This document shows positions 60,299-64,000 of a DNA stretch of 64,000 nucleotides, piece by piece. The notes under the pieces are model-generated. The model saw only the letters and a program-made list of their open reading frames with translations, was not told the origin of the DNA and did not search any database. A program made the position numbers and the translations under genes. Source of the DNA: UBA7803 sp040219935 (GTDB lineage: Bacteria; Pseudomonadota; Gammaproteobacteria; Pseudomonadales; Azotimanducaceae); contig JAVJUA010000074.1 in the NCBI GenBank assembly GCA_040219935.1, forward strand, positions 124,001-188,000, in the 5' to 3' direction. Position 1 is the first letter of the stretch; each line of letters starts with the position of its first letter.

Positions 60299-61174
60299 AT
60301 GGTAAAAAGACGCCACACGTGCAGGATGAGCAGCATGAGGTGGTTTCTCGTCCTGTTGTTCGGCATCGCATCGTCCCTTGCCCATGGTGAAGCCCATGGC
60401 GAAGCCCGAGGCGACCCGCTGCCATGCGCCGCCTGCCACGCCGACGCCGCGATGGCTCTGGCCCACACGCCGCACGGCGGCGACATGGCCTGCGTCTCCT
60501 GTCACCAGAATGCCGAAGCGCATGCCGCCTCGCCCCGCAACGTCGGCGATATGCTCACCTTTGGCCCCGGCACCGGACAACGGGCGGATGACGCCTGCAT
60601 CGGCTGCCACCAGCGCGAAACCCATCCGGTCAGTGCCCACCGACGCGCCGGGCTTGGGTGTCACGACTGCCACCGCGTTCACGGCGAGGTCACGCCACCC
60701 GCCCCGCTACCGGGACATGAGCGCATGGATGCGGCATCGGCCTCCTGCCAGACCTGCCACCAGGACGTGTTCAGCCGGTTCGCCATGAACGAACGTCACC
60801 GCCTCACCCGCGGCGGCGTCGGCTGCACCGACTGCCACGACCCCCATGGCCCTTCCACGAGGCGCTTTCTCGGCGGCGGTACTGACACCTGCCTGACCTG
60901 CCATGCGGACCTGGCAGGTCCGTTCGTCTTCGAGCACGCCGCCGGGCGGGTGGAGGGTTGCCTCGCCTGCCACGACCCGCATGCCGGACCCAACCGGCAC
61001 ATGCTGACCCACCAGCGGGAAGGCGAGCTGTGTTACAGCTGCCACGCGGTCATGCCAGGCTTTCACTTCGGCTTCGCTGCCACCGGTCCGCCGCGCTTCG
61101 GGCTCGACACGGTGTGCACGAACTGCCACAGCACCATCCACGGCTCGAACCTCGACAAGGACTTCCTGCGGTGA
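60299..61174 (+). CDS. Decaheme c-type cytochrome (DmsE/MtrA family)
   Basis: A 291-residue periplasmic cytochrome with ten CxxCH heme sites counted in order: CAACH, CVSCH, CIGCH, CHDCH, CQTCH, CTDCH, CLTCH, CLACH, CYSCH and CTNCH. A signal peptide (RWFLVLLFGIASSLAHG) leads; the ATG at 60299 is used with GGGGG before it, but a start at 60326 is equally consistent with the signal. Length and heme number match MtrA/DmsE/PioA proteins, which plug an MtrB-type porin and conduct electrons through the outer membrane. The porin gene overlaps the stop (TGATG). Confidence 0.93.
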   Translation: MVKRRHTCRMSSMRWFLVLLFGIASSLAHGEAHGEARGDPLPCAACHADAAMALAHTPHGGDMACVSCHQNAEAHAASPRNVGDMLTFGPGTGQRADDACIGCHQRETHPVSAHRRAGLGCHDCHRVHGEVTPPAPLPGHERMDAASASCQTCHQDVFSRFAMNERHRLTRGGVGCTDCHDPHGPSTRRFLGGGTDTCLTCHADLAGPFVFEHAAGRVEGCLACHDPHAGPNRHMLTHQREGELCYSCHAVMPGFHFGFAATGPPRFGLDTVCTNCHSTIHGSNLDKDFLR

Positions 61175-63021
61175 TGGGCCGCGGGGCGCTGCTGCTGACC
61201 AGCCTGCTGGCGCCCGCGTGGGCAGGCGCCATGCAATGGAGCGGGAGTGCCGACGTGACCGGACGCTCCGTGGACACCGACGGCGACCGCAGCAAGTACC
61301 GGCAGCACCTCAACCTCGACTCGGGCGTGCATCTGCAGGAGCTGGTGGTGCGCGGCCACCGGGATGATCGCGGTCGCGGGCTCGCCCCGGACCGCATCGA
61401 CATCAGCGCATACGGGCTCGGGCGCGAGCCGTTCCAACGCATGGACGTACGGGTTCAGGCGTATGACCGCTACCGGTTCGACTATCAGCGTCGCACCTCC
61501 GAGTACCGCTATGATGACCTCCTGATCGACCCCGCGGATGCCAGCATCCCGGGCTCCACCGGCGGCGACTTTCATACCTTCGACGTCGACCGCGTGTTCG
61601 ACCGGGCCCGACTGGAGTTGACGGCCAGCGATCGCGCCACGGTAACCCTCGGCTACGACCGGCACCGCCGCACCGGCGACGGCACCACCACCATCAGCGA
61701 GCAGCGCGAGGAGTTCGTGCTCGACCGGCCGGTGGACGAGACCCTGCAGGTGGCCGAGCTCGGCTTCCGCTACCGCTGGGACGCGGTCACCGTGACGCTC
61801 ACCGAGCGTTACCGTGAGTACGACAACGACGCGGTCGTCGCGCTGCCGGGTTTCTCGGCGGGCTCCAACCCCGCCGCGCCGGGCAACCTCGACCGCTATC
61901 GATTGGAGCGGCCGTGGCGCTACGACGGCTGGGAGCACGGGCTCAGGGTGCAGGCACGCCCGAGGCTGAACGATGGCCGTCGCGCCGAGATCGACCTGGA
62001 TGCAGTTCGCCTCGACCTGGACGGCCGTCACCGCGCCCTCGAATCGGCCGCAGGCACCACCTTCGCCGCCGCACCGTTCTCCCGCGATCGCGCCGGCAGC
62101 GGCCGGCTGGACCATGAAACCACGCTGCTGCGCCTGCGCGGCCGATACCCGGTCTCCGAGTCTCTGCGCCTGGTCGGCGGGCTGAGCCGGCGCGAGCTCG
62201 ACCAGCACGGCAGCCTGCTCTGGGATGGCGACGAGAATCGGTCCGACTGGGCGCTGACTACCAGGACCTACGAGGCCGGCGTCGAGGTCAACCTGACGCC
62301 GGGCGTCACCGGGGCGCTCGGCTGGATCGGCGAGCGCCGCGACCAGCGGCTGCGTGGCGAGGGGGCGATCGGCGCCACGTTCGAGACCAGCACCCGCCAC
62401 GACGGCTACTTCGCCGAGTTGGCCTGGCGGGCGTCGAAACGACTGACCCTGCGCCTCGACGCCCAGGACGCCAGCATCGACGACGCTTTCACCAGGGCTT
62501 CGGCCACTGAGCGCAGCCGCTGGCGCGCTCAGGCGCAGTACCGCATCGATGACGCCTGGTCGGTGGCGGCGAGCCATCGCCGCAGCCGGCACCACAATGC
62601 CAACTCGGACTGGACCTGGCGCGATCGCCAGACCACGGTGCGCATCGACCGCGCCGGACCACGCCTGAGTCTGACACTCGGCACCACGCGCATCGACCAG
62701 GACCGGGAGTTCCTGGCCCCGGTGAGCAACGGCCTGCGCACCGTGATCTTCGAGATCGACTACGACGGCGACGCTCGCCTGCACGACGCGGCCGCCACCT
62801 GGCGGCTCACGGAAGCGCTTTCAGTCGGCGCCAGCATCCACGGACTGCGTCATCGCGGGAGCTTCGCCGTGAGCCGCGACGACGTGCGCACCTACCTATC
62901 CTTCATGGCGCCATCCGGCTACGGCGCGTCGCTCTCCTACCGATACCTCGAATTCGAGGAAGGCGGCCTCGAAGCGTTCGATGCCCGCATCGTCGAGCTG
63001 TCCCTGCGCCGGAGCTGGTAG
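61174..63021 (+). CDS. MtrB/PioB-family outer-membrane porin of a cytochrome conduit
   Basis: A 615-residue outer-membrane protein: signal peptide (LLLTSLLAPAWAGA), then long alternating amphipathic strands rich in Arg/Asp turns (VDRVFDRARLELTASDRATVTLGYDR, LRLRGRYPVSESLRLVGGLSRRELDQ) with a final aromatic ELSLRRSW. The layout matches MtrB/PioB porins that wrap an MtrA decaheme cytochrome. No Cys was seen, so the N-terminal CxxC found in metal-reducing Shewanella MtrB is absent. It directly follows the decaheme gene. No outer-surface decaheme (MtrC/OmcA) is encoded in the window. Confidence 0.85.
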   Translation: MGRGALLLTSLLAPAWAGAMQWSGSADVTGRSVDTDGDRSKYRQHLNLDSGVHLQELVVRGHRDDRGRGLAPDRIDISAYGLGREPFQRMDVRVQAYDRYRFDYQRRTSEYRYDDLLIDPADASIPGSTGGDFHTFDVDRVFDRARLELTASDRATVTLGYDRHRRTGDGTTTISEQREEFVLDRPVDETLQVAELGFRYRWDAVTVTLTERYREYDNDAVVALPGFSAGSNPAAPGNLDRYRLERPWRYDGWEHGLRVQARPRLNDGRRAEIDLDAVRLDLDGRHRALESAAGTTFAAAPFSRDRAGSGRLDHETTLLRLRGRYPVSESLRLVGGLSRRELDQHGSLLWDGDENRSDWALTTRTYEAGVEVNLTPGVTGALGWIGERRDQRLRGEGAIGATFETSTRHDGYFAELAWRASKRLTLRLDAQDASIDDAFTRASATERSRWRAQAQYRIDDAWSVAASHRRSRHHNANSDWTWRDRQTTVRIDRAGPRLSLTLGTTRIDQDREFLAPVSNGLRTVIFEIDYDGDARLHDAAATWRLTEALSVGASIHGLRHRGSFAVSRDDVRTYLSFMAPSGYGASLSYRYLEFEEGGLEAFDARIVELSLRRSW

Positions 63022-63096
63022 CGCCGCCGCGGCCGGGCGTTCCGAAGGGCCGGGAATTACGGCATAGTAGCGCGCCACTTCCTGCGCAGACGCGCC

Positions 63097-64000
63097 ATGA
63101 TGCACCGCCTGATCGTCGAGCTTCGGCGCCGCAAGGTGCTGCGGGTGGCGAGCGCCTACGTGGTGGTGAGCTGGGGCGTGCTGCAGGTGGCCGACTGGCT
63201 CTTCCCCGTGCTCGGCATGCCGGACTGGACCGTGACCTTCGTGGCCCTGGTGCTGCTGCTGGGCCTGCCCGTTTGCCTGGTGATCACCTGGGCATTCCAC
63301 CTCACCCCCGATGGCATCCGGCCCACCCCGCCGCTGGAGGACGCCGCCGGCAGCGGCGCAGCGGGCGCCGAACCAGCCTACCTGCGCTGGCTGGAGCCGG
63401 CCCTGCTGGTCGGCGTGCTGGCGCTGGTGGGCGTCTCCTCGGCGCAAATGCTGATGCGCACGGCCCAGGAACCGCCGGCCGACGCAGCAGACGCCAGGAC
63501 CATCGTGCCGTCGGTGGCCGTGCTGCCCTTCACCAGCTTCAGCAGCGACGCCGAGGACAACTACTTTGCCGACGGGCTGACCGAGGAGCTGATCAACGGG
63601 CTGGTGCAGGTACCCGGCCTGCAGGTCCCCGGGCGCACCTCGTCGTTCTACTTCAAGAACCGCAACGAGGACCTGCGCGAGATCGCGCGCCAGCTCGGCG
63701 TCGCCCACGTGGTGGAGGGCAGCGTGCGCCGATCCGGGGAGCGGCTGCGGGTCACCGTGCAGCTCGTTTCCGCCAGCGATGGCTTCCACCTCTGGTCGCA
63801 GACCTACGACCGGCATCTCGACGACGCCTTTGCCATTCAGCAGGACATCTCCGTGCACGTGGCTGCCAGCCTGAAGCGTACGCTGCTCACCGACCACACC
63901 AGCCATGTGGAGCCGGGCCTGGAGAGCGCCTCCTATCCCAAGTACCTGGTCGCCACCGCGCTGCTGCGGCAGCGGGACCTGCACTCGGTGACCCAGGCAC
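63097..64000 (+). CDS. Membrane-anchored TolB-like N-terminal domain protein (COG5616-type), partial at right edge
   Basis: At least 301 residues; the 3' end is beyond the window. Two hydrophobic helices near the start (RVASAYVVVSWGVLQVADW and FVALVLLLGLPVCLVITWAF), a third at about 100-115, then a TolB-like/FlgO-type domain (SVAVLPFTSFSSDAEDNYFADGLTEELINGLVQVPGLQV, VVEGSVRRSGERLRVTVQLV). In full-length relatives a TPR array follows, often with adenylate cyclase or other outputs upstream. Role unknown. ATG codons at 63097 and 63100 are both possible. Confidence 0.82.
   Translation, partial: MMHRLIVELRRRKVLRVASAYVVVSWGVLQVADWLFPVLGMPDWTVTFVALVLLLGLPVCLVITWAFHLTPDGIRPTPPLEDAAGSGAAGAEPAYLRWLEPALLVGVLALVGVSSAQMLMRTAQEPPADAADARTIVPSVAVLPFTSFSSDAEDNYFADGLTEELINGLVQVPGLQVPGRTSSFYFKNRNEDLREIARQLGVAHVVEGSVRRSGERLRVTVQLVSASDGFHLWSQTYDRHLDDAFAIQQDISVHVAASLKRTLLTDHTSHVEPGLESASYPKYLVATALLRQRDLHSVTQA

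Overview
The window is gene-dense, high-G+C bacterial chromosome. It fits a free-living gammaproteobacterium: it carries EpmC (EF-P hydroxylase), an HptB/HsbR/HsbA-type signalling set, a SUF operon behind an IscR-type operator, a Na+-pumping oxaloacetate decarboxylase, a YcgR-like PilZ protein and many outer-membrane proteins and lipoproteins. No phage, insertion sequence, rRNA or CRISPR array was seen. Most operons are tightly packed, with ATGA or GTGA stop/start overlaps. No species can be named from the sequence alone.

Layout. 1-3191 (-): operon tusA - gamma-glutamylcyclotransferase-like - epmC - FAD oxidoreductase - ATP-NAD kinase-like (cut by the left edge). 3370-16362 (+): a 12-gene envelope cluster and the most unusual part of the window. 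It encodes a TolQ/ExbB-like channel, two TolR-like membrane-anchored VWA proteins, a degenerate Hsp70-like protein with an FHA-like tail, a PEGA-repeat protein with a cysteine-less formylglycine-generating-enzyme fold, TPR proteins (one with a TonB-like C-terminus) and four lipoproteins. 16371-17018 (-): methyltransferase. 17087-23061 (+): IscR-like operator and sufBCDS-sufA-sufT-sufE. 23046-25853 (-): FliG-N-like protein, hsbA, hsbR, hptB; 26121-26876 (+): PilZ protein.

26880-29417 (-): CoA-transferase and two small glycosyltransferase-type genes. 29454-33769 (-): small Cys-rich exported protein, tRNA-Arg(CCT), oadGAB with a trailing exported protein, and tRNA-Arg(ACG), followed by a 23-bp triplicate repeat. 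33932-43990: mixed region with a small membrane protein, gloB, a DUF481 barrel, a DUF47/PiT phosphate pair, an SLC13/RCK transporter, a transmembrane receiver-domain protein, a TauD-type dioxygenase, a duplicated beta-barrel and a lipoprotein. 43997-47953 (-): three-subunit molybdenum hydroxylase plus a MoaD-like protein. 48084-53540: metallopeptidase, carotenoid oxygenase, LysR/pirin/YcaC divergon and aldo/keto reductase. 53621-55715 (-): SDR and thiolase. 55816-58518 (+): P-type ATPase. 58526-63021: divergent electron-transfer locus with a b5-like protein and ferric-reductase-like flavocytochrome (-), and a decaheme cytochrome with an MtrB-type porin (+). 63097-64000 (+): TolB-like domain protein cut by the right edge.

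How parts work together. The 3370-16362 cluster looks like a proton-driven envelope machine: a TolQ-like stator with two partners that keep the TolR/ExbD-type membrane aspartate but carry coiled coils and VWA domains in the periplasm. The suf operon is probably controlled by IscR acting from elsewhere in the genome. The 58526-63021 locus could carry electrons from the inner membrane across the outer membrane.
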